This document shows, in pieces, positions 1 to 13,739 of a stretch of DNA of 64,000 nt. The position numbers and the translations under genes were made by a program. The notes beneath the pieces were generated by a model, which saw nothing but the letters and a program-made list of their open reading frames with translations, was not told where the DNA came from and did not search any database. The DNA lies in NCBI GenBank assembly GCA_902806575.1, contig CADCXD010000003.1:62001-126000 (forward strand), in the 5' to 3' direction. Source of the DNA: Jackrogersella multiformis. Taxonomy: Eukaryota; Ascomycota; Sordariomycetes; Xylariales; Hypoxylaceae. The stretch's first letter is position 1, and every line of letters starts with the position of its first letter.

Positions 1-575
1 AGTTTTAAAGTCGCCGGTAAGCGTCGCCGATAAAATATAAAAAAAAACGGTAAAAAAGTTTACGATACGCGCGAAACGCGTAAAGTTAAATTACGAAGCC
101 GTAAATTTATTAAATAATTATAAAAAGTCGAAATAAAAAGTTAAAAAATAATTAATTTAAAAGTATATATTTTAAAATATATATATATAATTATAAATAT
201 AATTAATTAATTAATTAAAAAAAACACGAGTTAAATATTAAAATAATTAATATAAAATATAACTTTATTAACCCTCGATAAAAGCTTTTAATAAAAGTAT
301 TTTTTTTAATTTTAAATTATTAAATAAATTAAAGTTTTAATATAATATAATTTATATTATTAAAATCGCTTAAAAAAGTTATATAATTATTTATAAAAAT
401 AATTTAATTTAAAAATATAATAAAAACGTTATTTAAATGAAAAAAATAAAAATAATTAATAAAAAATAAAACGTATTAAGGTTTTAAAAGTTTATTTTAA
501 TTAATTTAAACTTACGGTTTAACGTAAAAAAATTTATCCGGTTATTTAATTAATTACTTACGTATAATATAATTA
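1..575 (+). repeat. Repeat family R1, copy a (truncated by window start)
   Basis: The sequence aligns by eye to 9,020-9,525 on the same strand and to the reverse complement of about 10,990-11,830. Shared landmarks include gttaaattacgaagccgtaa at about 82-101 (with RIP-type changes in the other copies) and a common right end near acgtataatataattatt. All three copies lose similarity just after this point, so it is probably a real element end. Copies b and c continue further to the left of this homology, so copy a is cut by the window edge. Confidence 0.7.
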
Positions 576-1334
576 TTATTTATATTAAAATCTTTAATAA
601 TGTTTTAATAATTAAAATAACGTTAAATTATAAGTAAAATAATACGACTTTTATTATTTTTATATAATATATTTTAAAATTAATAATATCCGTTAAATTT
701 TTATCGTTATTAAGGTTTATTATTATTTTATATTTTAATAATAATTATTATTTATTTATTATTAAATAAATATTAATAAATTTATTTAAACGTTAAATTA
801 ATAATTCTTTTAATTAAAACTTTAAAAGGTTTAAGTATTAATTTTTTTATAAAAGGTATTATAAAGTAAAAAGTAAATAAAAAAAATTTATAAAAATTTA
901 TAAAAAAAATAAATATAAATAAATATATTATAATTTATTCGTATTTTGTCTTATTTTTTAATGTTATTTATAAATTATATAAATTATAATATAATGAATT
1001 TTAATTTTATAATTTTTAATTATTCTTTCATTAAAATTATAACTTATAATTTTTTTAATTTTTTTACCGGCGTTAATAATTAAGTAAAAAATCGGTTAAT
1101 TATTATTAATGTAATTTAATAATATATTTTCGATAAATCGTTTTTATTAAAAATTATAATTATATAATTTATGTTTAAAGTGATGGCTCGTACGTTAAAA
1201 ATAATTTATATTTTATATTTATTAATTTTATTTTACGATATTAATTTCGCTTTTATTTTAATTTATTAATATATAATATATAATAATATCTCGCTTTTAT
1301 TACATTATAACGATTTATATTTTACCGTTAAATT

Positions 1335-1615
1335 AATTAAGTTTTTAATTAATTTATAATAAGTAATTACGTGATCTTTTTATATAAAGATTTAATTTTT
1401 CGATTAACTGTTTTTAACTTTAATCGTCGATAATTTATAATCGTTTTTTAACACTTAATTTTATATTATTTTTTTAAGATTTATTTATATTAATTATATT
1501 ATTTTTTTATTAATCGTTATTAATTCGTATTTTTCGAACCGAGAAAAATATAACCGTTTAAATTTTATAAAAACTTAAATAATTATTTTTACCTTTTAAA
1601 AGTATTATAAGTTAT
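1335..1615 (-). repeat. Repeat family R2, inverted copy
   Basis: Its reverse complement matches the copies at 4,210-4,530, 5,640-5,930 and 11,320-11,595. Shared landmarks are a ggtaaaaataatyatttaag-like start and an atataaaaggattacgtgat-like interior. Differences are mostly C/T and G/A transitions, as expected from RIP. Confidence 0.6.
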
Positions 1616-4209
1616 AAATATAATACGTGTACTCGTTAATTAATTAAATATATTTATATTTTTTTTATAGTTTAAAAAATCTCGCTTTTTTATTTTAATT
1701 AATTATTTTTTTTTATAAATTTTTAATATCATTATAAATTATATAATAATTATAAGTTTAATATATATTAAATGTTAATATTTTTAAAAGATTGTATATA
1801 TATAATACGTTTTCTTCCTTTTTTTTATAAAGCTTTTTTCTTTTTTATTTATATAATTTTATATATTTTATAATTATATTTTATTATTATATATTAATTA
1901 TAAAATTTATTATTATATTTTTACTTTATTATAATATTATTATTAAATTCTTTACATTAAAAGAAATTAAGTTTTTAAAAAGCACCGATTTTTTTACTTA
2001 ATACTTATTTTTTATTAATTTTATAAGGAACGAAATAAATAATATAACGTTAATTTAAACGTATCGGATAATACCGATTTTAAAGCGTTTTTACCTTTTA
2101 TTTAAGAGTCGATTTAAGTAAAAAAAAAAATACGTTATATTTTTAAAATTCATAAGTTTATTTAAATAAAGCTTATTATAATTATAAAAACCAATTAAAT
2201 AATAAACGTAACGATTTTTTAAACCTTAGTCTTTTTAAAACTTATTCTTTTTATAATTAAATTAATTATAAACGTAAAAATTAATAAATTCTTAATAAAA
2301 GAAATTATAATTTATAAAAAAAATCTCCTTAAAATTTAAACCATTAAGTAAACGTTTATTTAAATTAATAATTAAATTTAAAAAATAATTTATTAAAATA
2401 TCTTTAAATTAACCTTTATATAATATTTTATATAAAAGATTAAAAGCTTATAAAGATTAATTCGAGTATTTAAAAACGATTATAAATTTATTATTATTTT
2501 AATAATCGTTTAAATTAAAATAATTATATAAAATGTCTTTATTTTATTTATACCGAAAAAGTAAAGCTTAAAGTGTAATATTTTTAATAAATTAATTTAT
2601 ATACATTTATTATAATTTATAAAGTGTTAAAAGTTATAAACTTACTTATAATAAAGGATTTTTTATAAATTATAAAGGTAAAATTTATTTTAAAATAAAT
2701 AAATATTTAACTTAATATTTATTTTTAAAATTAATAATTATAAATTAAATAAACGTTTTTTATAAAAAACTATTAAAAAGGTTTTTAAATTTAATTTTAA
2801 AAAAGTTAAAGTAAAAATATAAGATTTTTTTAAAATATATATGCCATTTTTAATTTATTAAATAAATTAATTAACTTACTTAATAATAAATTAAGCGATA
2901 ATATAAATAAATATTTTTATTAAGATTAAAAAGTTTAAAAGTATAAATAAAAGCTTAAAAAATACGTTATTTTATAATATATAATTATTAATAATATTAA
3001 TAAATAAATTTATAAATTTAATAAAATTTAATATAAAGTTATATAAATTAAATATTAATCTGTAAATTAACGATAAATTAAAAAAAAATCGTTAAAAACG
3101 ATTAAAAAGTAAAAACGTAATAATTAAAAAGTTAAAAATATAATAAAAAAAGGATAAAATTACCGATAAAGATTAATTAAAAAACGTAATCGTTATTATA
3201 ATAAATTTAACGCTTTTAAATAAAAGATAAAACTTAATCTTAAATATTAATAAATAAAATTATTATATTTTAAGGATTTATATAATTATAAACTTAAGTT
3301 ATTATTCGTCTTTAAAAAATATCGTTATTAATTTTTATAAAACGTTTAATTTTATAAACTATTTTAAGTTCTTAATAAAAAGGTTATTTATATTAATAAT
3401 GAAAAATTAAAGAATTTAAATTAATATTATCTATTTTTTAATTTTAAAAGTAAGTAAAAATATAATTTAGTAAATATTAAACGAAATCTTTAACCTTATT
3501 ACGTATAATGTTATCTTAAAAAAAGTAATAATTATAAAAGGTTTTTATATTAATATTATCTCGAAAACTCGTTTAAAAAAAGATTTAATATTATAATTTT
3601 ACTTATTTATTACGTTAAAATAAAAATATCGTTAAAAGTTATAAAGTAAAATAATTATAACGTAAATATAATTTAATTTTCTTTAAATATAAACCTCTTT
3701 TTATTTATTTTATTATAGTTTATAATATATTAACGATCGTTCTTTTTAACTTTTTTAAAAACGCCGTTAATATTTTATATATCCTTATAATTAAATCGAT
3801 TTATATTTAAAAAGTTTTAAATAATTCTTTAATATTAAGGAAAGATACAAAGTATTTTTAATACATACGATTAAAATATTTAAGTTTAATAATTTTTAAA
3901 GTTTTTATTAATAAAATAAAAAATATTAAAATTATAAAAATATTAAAATTTAAATATAAATATTATTTAATAATATATATATATTAAATAATTTTAAGGA
4001 GATAATTAAAATATAAATCTCTTTAATTTTTTTAATAAATATTATAAAATTTATTTAAGTATAAAAAAATATAATAAATTATATTACTTATTAATAATTA
4101 AAGATAAATTTAACGATATATTTTATATTTAAGTTTTATTTAATAAGTAATAATAAAATCTTATAATAATAATTAAAAAATTTAAACGTTAAGTTATAAA
4201 ATATATTAA

Positions 4210-4530
4210 ATTAAAGCGAAAAGCTTTTAAAGGGTAAAAATAATCATTTAAGTTTTTATAAAACTTAAACGGTTACGTATCTCCCGGTTTAAAGGATATA
4301 AATTAATAACGATTAATAAAAAAGTAATATAATTAATATAAATAAATGTTAAAAAAGTAATATAAAATTAAGTATTAAAAAACGATTATAAATTATTAAT
4401 AATTAAAATTAAAAAAAGCTAATCGAGAGATTAAGTTTTTATATAAAAGGATTACGTGATCATTTATTATAAATTAATTATCTTTATAAAGTAATCTTTT
4501 ATAAGTTTAATTTCGTTTAATTTACTTTTA
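4210..4530 (+). repeat. Repeat family R2, direct copy
   Basis: About 300 bp that align by eye with 5,640-5,930 and 11,320-11,595 in the same orientation and with 1,335-1,615 inverted. This copy keeps more CG and C residues (for example cggttacgtatctcccgg) and is the least RIP-mutated of the four. It has no coding potential; a MITE or solo-LTR-like element is possible. Confidence 0.65.
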
Positions 4531-5639
4531 AATTAACTTTAATTTTTAAATTTTTTTTTATCGTATAATCTGTTTTATTATATAAATATATTAATTAATA
4601 AATCTTTTTTTAATATATTTATATTTTAATATTTTATATTTTAAAAAATAAAATAAATAAATAAAAATAATAAAAATAACGTATAATTTTTTACGGTAAT
4701 TATTAATTTATTATAAGTTTTTAATTATTATTAAAAATATCCTTTTATTATATTATAAGATATTAAGATTTAGTTATAATCTTTATTTTAAGACCTTTTT
4801 TCGGTAATTTATAAAAAAAAACATTTTATCGAAAATTTATAATATTTTAAACGGCTTATATTTATTATATATAATTATATTATATTAATAATTCGTTAAT
4901 TAATAAATAAAGTAAATATTAAGCATTAATAAATTAATAATAATGTAAAAATAAAATAATAAAAATAAAAGGTAAAATTAACGGTAAAAATATTAACGAA
5001 AATAAAGGTATTATTAAAGAATAAGATAATTAAGAACGTATTTTTTTTAATAACTTTTAAATAATATATATAATTATAACGTCATAAGGTATATTATATA
5101 TGTTTATAATGTTATTTCTTTTATTTCTTTTTTTTTTATTTATCTATTATGTTTTTTATTAATACTTTCGTTAAAATAAATAAATAATTTAATTATACGT
5201 GTTAATAATTATAATTATATTAATAAAATTATTAAATAATTAAATAAAGTTTTAATTATAAAGGTTTATAATTAATATAATTAATGTAATCGAATTAATT
5301 AAATGGTTATAAATTATATAATTAAATAAAAGTTATATAATAACGGATAAATATAATTAATTTAATTAAATAATAAAATAATTATAATAATTTAAAAATA
5401 AATAATTAAAAATAATAAATAAAAATTATTATAAAGTTATAACTTTTAAAAAAAACTAATTATAATAAAAATAAATATAACGTAAAACTTATTATTAAAA
5501 TTATAACGTAAGATTTATTATATATAATTAAATAATTAAATATTTTCGAAACGTTATACTTAAAAATTATTTAAATCTTGTTTATAAAAATATAATCTTT
5601 TTAAAACTAAAATTATAAGTTTAAATCTCATAATAATTA

Positions 5640-5930
5640 CCATTAAATTAAAATAAAAAACTTTTAAAAAATAAAAATAATTACTTAAATCTTTATAAAA
5701 CTTAAATAATTACGTATTTCTTAATTTAAAAAATATAAATTAACAATAATTAATAAAAAAAATACTATAAAATTAAGTATTAAAAAATAATTATAAATTA
5801 TTAATAATTAAGATTAAAAAAGATTAATTAAAAAATTAAGTTTTTATATAAAAGGATTATATAACCATTTACTATAAATTAATTATCTTTATAAAATAAC
5901 CTTTTATAAGTTTAACTTTATTTAATTTAT
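5640..5930 (+). repeat. Repeat family R2, direct copy
   Basis: Aligns along its whole length with 4,210-4,530. Most differences are further C-to-T or G-to-A changes, such as aacggttacgta against aataattacgta. It lies about 1.4 kb downstream of that copy in the same orientation. Confidence 0.65.
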
Positions 5931-8439
5931 CTTTATATTTTTTATTTCGGTTTAATATTTTACATTTTATACCTTTAAAATCATTTAAAATTATATAATA
6001 AACTTAAGATTTAATTAAAATAATATATATATATATAAAAACAAAATATATTTCTTTTTTAAAAAAGCGTAAAAATTAAAAAAAAACGTTTAAAATAAAA
6101 GCTTAAATTAAAATTAAATATTTTATAAAATATTAAACTTTTAACTTATATAAAGTATAAATAGCTTTATATAAAATAATTATTATAAAAAACGTGGTAT
6201 TTAACGAGGAATTATTTTACTTAATTTTCTTATTAATAAACCATTAAATTATTAATTAAATTAATTAATAAATTTTTAAACTATATTTTTTAAGAATTAA
6301 TAAAACATTAAATATTTAAAACGTTTACACTTAATTAAGTTTTATATTACTTAAATTATTATTAAAGCTCGAGGGTAAATTACTTTAAAATCGTAATTAA
6401 TTAAAAGGTTATTTAAGAAATTAAAACTTAAAAGTAAGTAAAACTGTTTAGTAATTAATAAAATTAAACGCCGAAATTAATCTTAAAAAACTTAACACGT
6501 TTTAATAATTTTATAAATTTATAATTCCGTATAAAATCTTAAATATAAAAAATCATAATAATAAAAAAATGCCTCTTAAAAAAATCCTTTAAGAAAAAAA
6601 AAGTAAACTTTATTAAAAGATAAATTTTAACTTTCGAAAATAATAATTTCATAACGAAATTACTTATTTTTCGTAAAAGAGCTTTTAAAAAAAAGTTATT
6701 TAAAGCTTTAAAAAGATTAAAAATTTTAATCACTTTAAAGTTAATTAACCGGCGTTAATTTAAATGATTATATAAAGGGAGAAAAAACGTTTATAAAGTT
6801 TGAAATTTTTAAAAACTTTTCCCGAAAAAATAAAAGCTTTTTTATGGTATAATTATAAAATTAAGTGGTATTTTTAAGGTTAAATAATAATAAAATAAAT
6901 AAAAAGTTTATAAATATTTTCATAAATAATATAATTTTTATTATTTAATTTTATAATAAAAATAATAAGTTAATTATTATTTTTAAAAATTATAATTAAC
7001 ACTTTTTTTAAAAACCTTTTTACCCGATTAATAAACGATTATTTTTAAAGGAAATTAAAAGTATTATATATTATATACGGTAATTATAATAATCATATAA
7101 TAATATAACGTATTAAAACTTAATATTATTTTAAATAAATCTGGTATTTATTAAAATAATTTTATAAAATTATTATTAAAAAAATGAAAAAACTTAACGA
7201 AATACTTTTTAAAAGATCGATTTATTTAAAACGTTTATAATAAAATTAAAGCATTTAATAAATATAATATATAAAGAGTCATAAAACGCATTTAAGTTAA
7301 AAATACACCGTTTTTTTAAAATAAGTTTCGATTATAAATTCGATAAAAACGGTTACTTTAAAACTTATAAATTAAAATTAATAATAAAAGGTAATTTATA
7401 AGATTTTACGCTTTAAAATACTTATATAATTACGTTTATAATTAAATCCTTTAAAATTATAATAATTATAATAATAAAATATAATTAAAATATTTAATAA
7501 AATAATATTAAGAATGTTTTTATTAACATTTTTTATAAAGGTATAAAATTAATAATATATAAGTTTTTTAAAAGTTTTAAAAAATAAAGTAAGTATATTT
7601 TACTTTTATAAACTTTATATAATTTATAAAACTTTCTTTTATTATAATATAAAGAATTAAAAAAAACTTTATTTAAATTAAGATTTATTATATTTAAAAA
7701 AAAACTTATTTATTTTATATATATAATCGAATAATTTATATATTGGTTTTTATTAACGACGTACTCGTTTTAAATTATTTAAAGTATTAACCTTAAGTTA
7801 ATAAAATAATTAAAAAATTAAAGTTTATTTATAAAATAAAAGATAAAAGCTTAATTAATTAATATTTAAAGATTAAAATAATTAAAATTTTTAAAAAAAC
7901 AAAATTATTTTATTTTATTATTTTTATATTAAAAAAATCGTTATAAAATTTAATTTAATTAATACTAATTAAGTATTATTAATATTACTCCTTATGATTT
8001 TTTTAAATAAATATATAAAGGAAACTTTAAAGGTTTAAATAAAAGCTTTTTAAAAATACGTAAGTTTAATTTTATATATAATTATAATAATTAAGCTTAA
8101 TATAACTTTCGTAATTATTTACTTTTTATATTACTTTATAAATTTTAAATTAAAGTATATAATTATTATTAATTAAATAATTAAATATTTATATATAATA
8201 CGTTTTTTATACATTAAATATAAAAGTAAAAATATTAAAACGTAAATTATATTAATCGTTAATAAATATTAACCGTAATCGAAATTACGATCGAAATTAT
8301 AATTAAAATTACGATTAATATTATAATAAACGAAATAATAAATATCGAGTTAATAATTAATAAAATTATTATTATTATAATTATAAACGTAATTACGATA
8401 TTTATAATTATTATAATAACGAATATTATAATGATTATC

Positions 8440-9525
8440 CTCGTTTTTATGGCCGGATAAATTAAAATAACTTTATATAAAATTAATTTTAATTAATAAA
8501 ATATAAATTTTTAAATTTATAACGTTAATAATGTTTAAAAAAATTATAAAATTAAAAAAAAAAATTTAAGTTAAATTTTCCGAAAAAGGCAATTTTATAC
8601 CTTATAAAGTTAAAAGCGGTACATTTAATTAAAAACGCATTAATAAAAAAGTTAAAATTAAATAAGTTACTTAATTAATAATAATTTATATTAGCCGTAA
8701 AAAGTAAAATATAAAGCAATAATTAAAAATTTAAAACGTTTAAAATTAAAAGAATTAAAAAGTTTAATTATAATTTTTTTAAATAATTATAAAAAGTTTA
8801 AAAGGTAAATATAACTTAAAAGTAAGGTAAGTATAATAAGTATAATAAGTATAATAAATGTAATTTAAAATAATTTAAAGGGATAAGTGTAATTTTAAAA
8901 GTTAAATATAATTATATAATTAATTAATTAATTAAAAAGTAAGCATAAGTTATACGATATATTTAATTAAAATTAAAAATATTTAATACAAATAAGTTTA
9001 AAAATATTAATTTATTTTATTTTAAAGTTATTAATAAATATTATTAATAAGGTATAAAAAAAGAAGCGGTAAAAAGGTTTATAATATACGTAAAACGTAT
9101 AAAATTAAATTATAAAGCCGTAAATATATTAAGTAATTAAAAAATAAAAGGTTAAAAAATGGTTAATTTAAAAGTATATATAATTAAATAATTAACTAAG
9201 TAAAAAAAAGTATAAACCATAAAGCTTTTAATAAAAGCCTTTAATAAAAATGCTTTTTAATTTTAAATTATTATACGAATAAAAGGCTTAATATAATATA
9301 ATTTATATTATTAAAATCGGTTAAATAAATTATATAATTATTTATAAAGTTAAATTAATTTAAAGCTATAATAAAAAAATTATTTAAATATATATTTAAA
9401 TATATAAAATAAAAGTATTAAGGTTTTAAAAGCTTATTTTAATTAACTTAAACCTACGATTTAATAAAAAGAAATTTATACGACCATTTAATTAATTACC
9501 CACGTGTAATATAACCGTTATTTTA
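8440..9525 (+). repeat. Repeat family R1, copy b
   Basis: The right half (9,020-9,525) matches copy a at the window start. The left half (8,440-9,020) matches the reverse complement of about 11,830-12,480 in copy c, including the cggccg/gccgtaaaaagtaaaatat landmark. Copies b and c therefore form an inverted pair about 1.45 kb apart. The right end coincides with the ends of copies a and c. Confidence 0.65.
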
Positions 9526-10989
9526 AAAATAATAAAAAAAGATAAGAAATTATTTTAATGGCGATATATATTTATAAAATAAAATTAAATATAAATAAAA
9601 CGAAAAGAATTATAAAAAAATAAAAGAAACTTATAAATAAATAATTATTTTTTGATAATAAATTATTAATCGTAAAAAAATATATATATTAAAAATATTA
9701 TAAAATATTTAACATTAAATTTAATTATTTTAAATATATATACGTTAATAAATATATAAAACTTAAATATTTATAATTACCTCGAAAAACGAAATAAATA
9801 ATAAAAATTTAATTTAAAATTAAAGAAATTATTAATATTTACTTTATTTAAAAATAAGTAAAAACGAAAATATAAATAATATAATCGAAAAATATTATAC
9901 TTTTACTTTTATAATTAATAAATATAAAAATTAAAAACGTTATTTTTTTACTTTTAAATAAAAATTTAATAAAGTATATAAAATTAAAAGTAAATATATT
10001 AAATAAATCGGGATAAAAATCAATAATATATATAAATATTAACGTATTTAATTAAATAATAAATAAAATATAATTAAAAAAAAATTTCGAAAATTATAAA
10101 ATATTTAAATTAAATAAATTTATATATATATATATAAAGTAATTTCGAGAAAATTAATTATAAAAATTAAAGTTAAATTTTTAATTAAATTTTAAAAAAT
10201 AATAATATATAAATAGTAAATTTAAATTTTTAACTTAATTTATTAATAAGAAATAATTTCTTAAAAAAATATAACGTAATTATTAATTATAATAAAATAT
10301 ATATAATTTTAATATTATATTTTAAAATTTAAATATTAATAAAATATTATCGTTTAAAAGGTTAAATATAATAAAAACTTTTAATTAGAAATTAAATTTT
10401 TATTTTTATTAAAATAATAATATTTATTTTGATATATTATTTTAATTTATTACGTAAAAAAGGTTTTATTTTTTACGTTAAAATAAAAGGCGTAATAAAT
10501 AATATTTATAATATAAATACGCTTAAAGAAATCGCTTTTTTAAATATATTTAATAAATTTATAATTTTATAACGTAATATTAAAATTAAAATAATTAAAG
10601 AAATCATTAAAAAAAGGTAATTTAACGTAAACATATATAATATTTTAACGTAAAAAAGATAATTTATTAATAAAATTTAATTTAAATAATAAAATATTAA
10701 AAGCTTTATTATTAATTAATAAACTTCTTATTAATTTATAATTATTATTAAAAATAAAACGAGGTTTTATTAAAGTAAATATACTTAAACTTAATAATAT
10801 TTTAAAACTTATAATTAAAAAAAGCATATATATTTTTAATTTTAATTTTATTTTTACTTAATAATTATTTAGTTTAATAAATAAATATAATATTTAATAC
10901 GATTATAATATTATTAATGTATTAAAAAAAGAAAAAAGAATAATCGATTTAATTAACGGTTAATAAAAAACGTATAAATTTAAATATAT

Positions 10990-12480
10990 ATATTTATTAA
11001 AAAAATAACTGTTATATTATACGTAAATAATTAATTAAATAACCGGATAAATCTTTTTATATTAAATCGTAAGTTTAAGTTAATTAAAATAAGTTTTTAA
11101 AACTTTAATACGTTTTATTTTTTATTAATTACTTTTATTTTTTTCATTTAAATAACTTTTTTATTATATATTTAAATTAAATTAATTTTATAAGTAATTA
11201 TATAGTTTTTTGAGCGATTTTAATAATATAAATTATATCATATTAATGTTTTAATTAATTTAATAATTTAAAGTTAAAAATATACTTTTACCGAGGGCTT
11301 TTATTAAAAGTTAATTAATTAAAGCGAGAAGTTTTTAAAAGGTAAAAATAATCACTTAAGTTTTTATAAAGCTTAAACGGTTACGTTTCTTTCGGTTAAA
11401 AAAATATAAATTAATAACGATTAATAAAAAAAGCCATTATTAAATAAAATAAAGTTTAAAATAAAAGCTATAAAAATAATTATAAAAATATATAAGACGG
11501 TTCGTATAAATTAAAAATAATTAATTAAAAAGTTAAGTTTTATAATTAAAAAAAGTCACGTAACGTTTATTTTTCTCATTTCGATTTATTAATAAAGTTA
11601 TATTTAACTTTAATTATTTTAATATTTAACCCGTGCTTTTTTTAATTAATTAATTAATTATAAAATTATATTTATAATTATATATTTTTTAACCTTTTAT
11701 TTCGATTTTTTATAATTATTTAATAAACTTACGGTTTTATAATTTAATTTTATACGTTTTACGTGTATCGTAAACTTTTTTATTAATTTCTTTTTATACT
11801 TTACCGGTAACTTTAAAACGAATTAAATTAATATTTTTAAAATTATTTTTATTAAAATATCTTTAATTTTAATTCGATATATTATATAATTTATTTTTAT
11901 TTTTAAATTAATTATTTAATTACGTAATTACATTTAACTTTTAAAGTTATATTTATTTTTTTATATTATATTTATTATATTTTTAAATTATATTTATTTT
12001 TTAAGTTTTATATAATTTAAAATAAACTTTAATATATTTTTAAATAAATTAGTTTTTATTTTTTATTTAAACTTTTAATTATTACTTTATATTTTACTTT
12101 TTACGGCCGGTATAAATTATTATTAATTAAATAACTTAATTAATTTTAACTTTTAATTTTAATATTTTTACTTTTTTATTAACGTACTTTTAATTTAAAT
12201 TTACTTTATTTTTAATAATAAATCGAAATTTTTATTTAAATATACCGTTTTTAAATTTATAAAATATAAAATTACTTTTTTCGAAAAATTTAATTTAATT
12301 TTTTTTTTTTAATTTTAAACTTTTTTTTTAAATATTATTAACGTTATAAATTTAAAAATTTATATTTTATTAATTAAAATTAATTTTATATACAGTTTTT
12401 TTAATTCATTTTTTATTAATTTTATTATCGAAATTATCGTTTTAATTTAAAGTTATTTTATTACGTTATAATTTAATTTA
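10990..12480 (-). repeat. Repeat family R1, copy c, interrupted by R2
   Basis: The reverse complement matches copy b over its whole length. Homology is broken at about 11,310-11,600, where an R2 copy sits inside it, and resumes afterwards (aatatttaacccgtgc matches the reverse complement of the gcacgagttaaatatt-like stretch of copy a). This is a nested insertion that predates or accompanied RIP. The left end lines up with the shared R1 terminus; the outer end runs to the border of the AT-rich block. Confidence 0.6.
11320..11595 (+). repeat. Repeat family R2, nested in R1 copy c
   Basis: Matches the R2 copies at 4,210 and 5,640 in the same orientation (gcgagaagtttttaaaaggt start, ggttacgtttctttcggtt interior). 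It interrupts the R1 copy on the opposite strand, so it is a secondary insertion. Confidence 0.6.
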
Positions 12481-12530
12481 AATTAACTTTATACCTTTAC
12501 TTTTTTAATTTTTAAATCGAAAAACACGTG

Positions 12531-13122
12531 TGACCGGACCTATCCATAATAATTTTTTAACTAACCTTCGGTTTATAAGTTCTCCCTTTTTATTCCTAAG
12601 TTTATATACATTCCCGTCGTCTTATGTTGTTACTTACCCCTAAACTTTTCTTCTGCACATTCAATTAATATTTCTTCGCCGTCCACTATCCAACTTTCTA
12701 GTTAGCCATTATCAAAGCTGGTAGCTTCACGGAGCAAATCAGAGAACCTGCAGATTTCTTGTTTTTGTTTCCTCAACTATTTTCCTTACCACGACTCATC
12801 CACGTTTCTACTAGATAATCCAAAGATTAACTACCACAAGGCTGCTGAAAGATCTATCTTTCTCTACACTCACTTACTTACTACAGCTAATAAGCCTATC
12901 CCCATCGCTACTTCGAGAAGAAAACCTATCCCTCGGACTAGTAGCCTGCCCTGCCTTCTTAACTTACATTTAACTATCCATGAAGATACTTGAAGATTGA
13001 ACATAATTCGGTCTTAAATGTTATCGTGAGACGAGTTATTTATTTATACCCCATCTTTTGGATAATTCTAATAGAATAATCCATTAATGGGAATATCACT
13101 GAGAGACAAAGGGGTACAGAGC
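12531..13122. other. Gene-free transition from RIP block to gene island
   Basis: Base composition becomes normal and pyrimidine-rich at about 12,530. I see no ORF, conserved motif or repeat in this stretch. It is the 3' flank of the small minus-strand gene ending at 13,123. Confidence 0.5.
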
Positions 13123-13501
13123 TCACACCTTGACAATATTGTCATCAGGTACGTACGTATCGATCTTCCCTACGAAGGGGTTCCCCATGAAGCTAACATC
13201 TAGCTGTTCGACAGCGACTGTTTGCTGCGTCTTGGCTCCTGTCACAGAGGCTGCTCCTTGTACTGAAATCTTCAGTTTTATCTCCCTCTTATACGACGAA
13301 ACATACTTCTACACATGCCATTTACCCTTTCTTCTGGTATCTACGTTTGTATATTTCGGTAAGCTTCCCTTTACACACCACACGTCACTAAAATTCACTC
13401 ACCCTTTTGTTGTAGCCCGTCTGCGGGGCATCCTTACCTCGATACAGAAATTCGAGTATACCACCTATACTGAACCCACTGTCTACTGCCAAGAATCCCA
13501 T
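13123..13501 (-). CDS. Small two-exon protein of unknown function (about 87 aa)
   Basis: I infer a minus-strand gene with exon 1 at 13,501-13,403 (MGFLAVDSGF start, 33 codons) and exon 2 at 13,287-13,123 (54 codons plus TGA). The donor is AGG|GTGAGT and the acceptor ATAAG|AGG, both phase 0. The second exon reads as a balanced, beta-strand-like protein containing GAKTQQTVAVEQLDV and FVGKIDTYVPDDNIVKV, unlike the low-complexity plus-strand ORF over it. The frame stays open for about 12 hydrophobic codons upstream of the ATG, so the N-terminus could be longer or an upstream exon could exist. I do not recognise the family. It has no neighbour that suggests a role. Confidence 0.4.
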
Positions 13502-13739
13502 TACGCTTACAATGGCAACAATCGGTAGTGTCAAGCGTTAGAGCGACTGGGAAAATTACACTGAATCTACTTCTAAGAAGCTAAGAACTTCCAACCTACT
13601 TCTGCACCCAGCAGACCATCAGCCGAGACCGGTCGACAAGAAGGTCACCACGAACACCGAGCCACTCAATGTAGGCAAAGGCCCTGGAGCTAAGCCGCCT
13701 GCGGGCGAGAAGACCAAGCTCAACGCGCCTATTGCAAAG

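Larger units (their letters stand above)
1..12530. repeat. RIP-degraded AT-rich block 1
   Basis: This stretch is extremely AT-rich, with almost no CA or TG dinucleotides, while the surviving C and G are mostly in CG. That is the classic result of fungal repeat-induced point mutation (C to T in CpA). No long ORF survives on either strand; the only ORFs are about 60 aa and made of K/N/I/L/F. By eye it contains diverged copies of at least two repeat families, annotated separately as R1 and R2. The right border near 12,530 is abrupt. The original elements were probably transposons, but no protein domain can be recognised. Confidence 0.9.

Noticed and set aside
6539..6733. 64-aa minus-strand ORF in RIP block 1 (likewise 10,645, 25,987 and 27,845)
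   Set aside because: Composed almost only of K, N, I, L and F, as any frame of RIP-mutated AT DNA would be; no start context or domain.
13130..13528. 132-aa plus-strand ORF
   Set aside because: Begins at TTG and is Cys/Ser/Thr-rich without family character; the opposite strand gives a better spliced protein.
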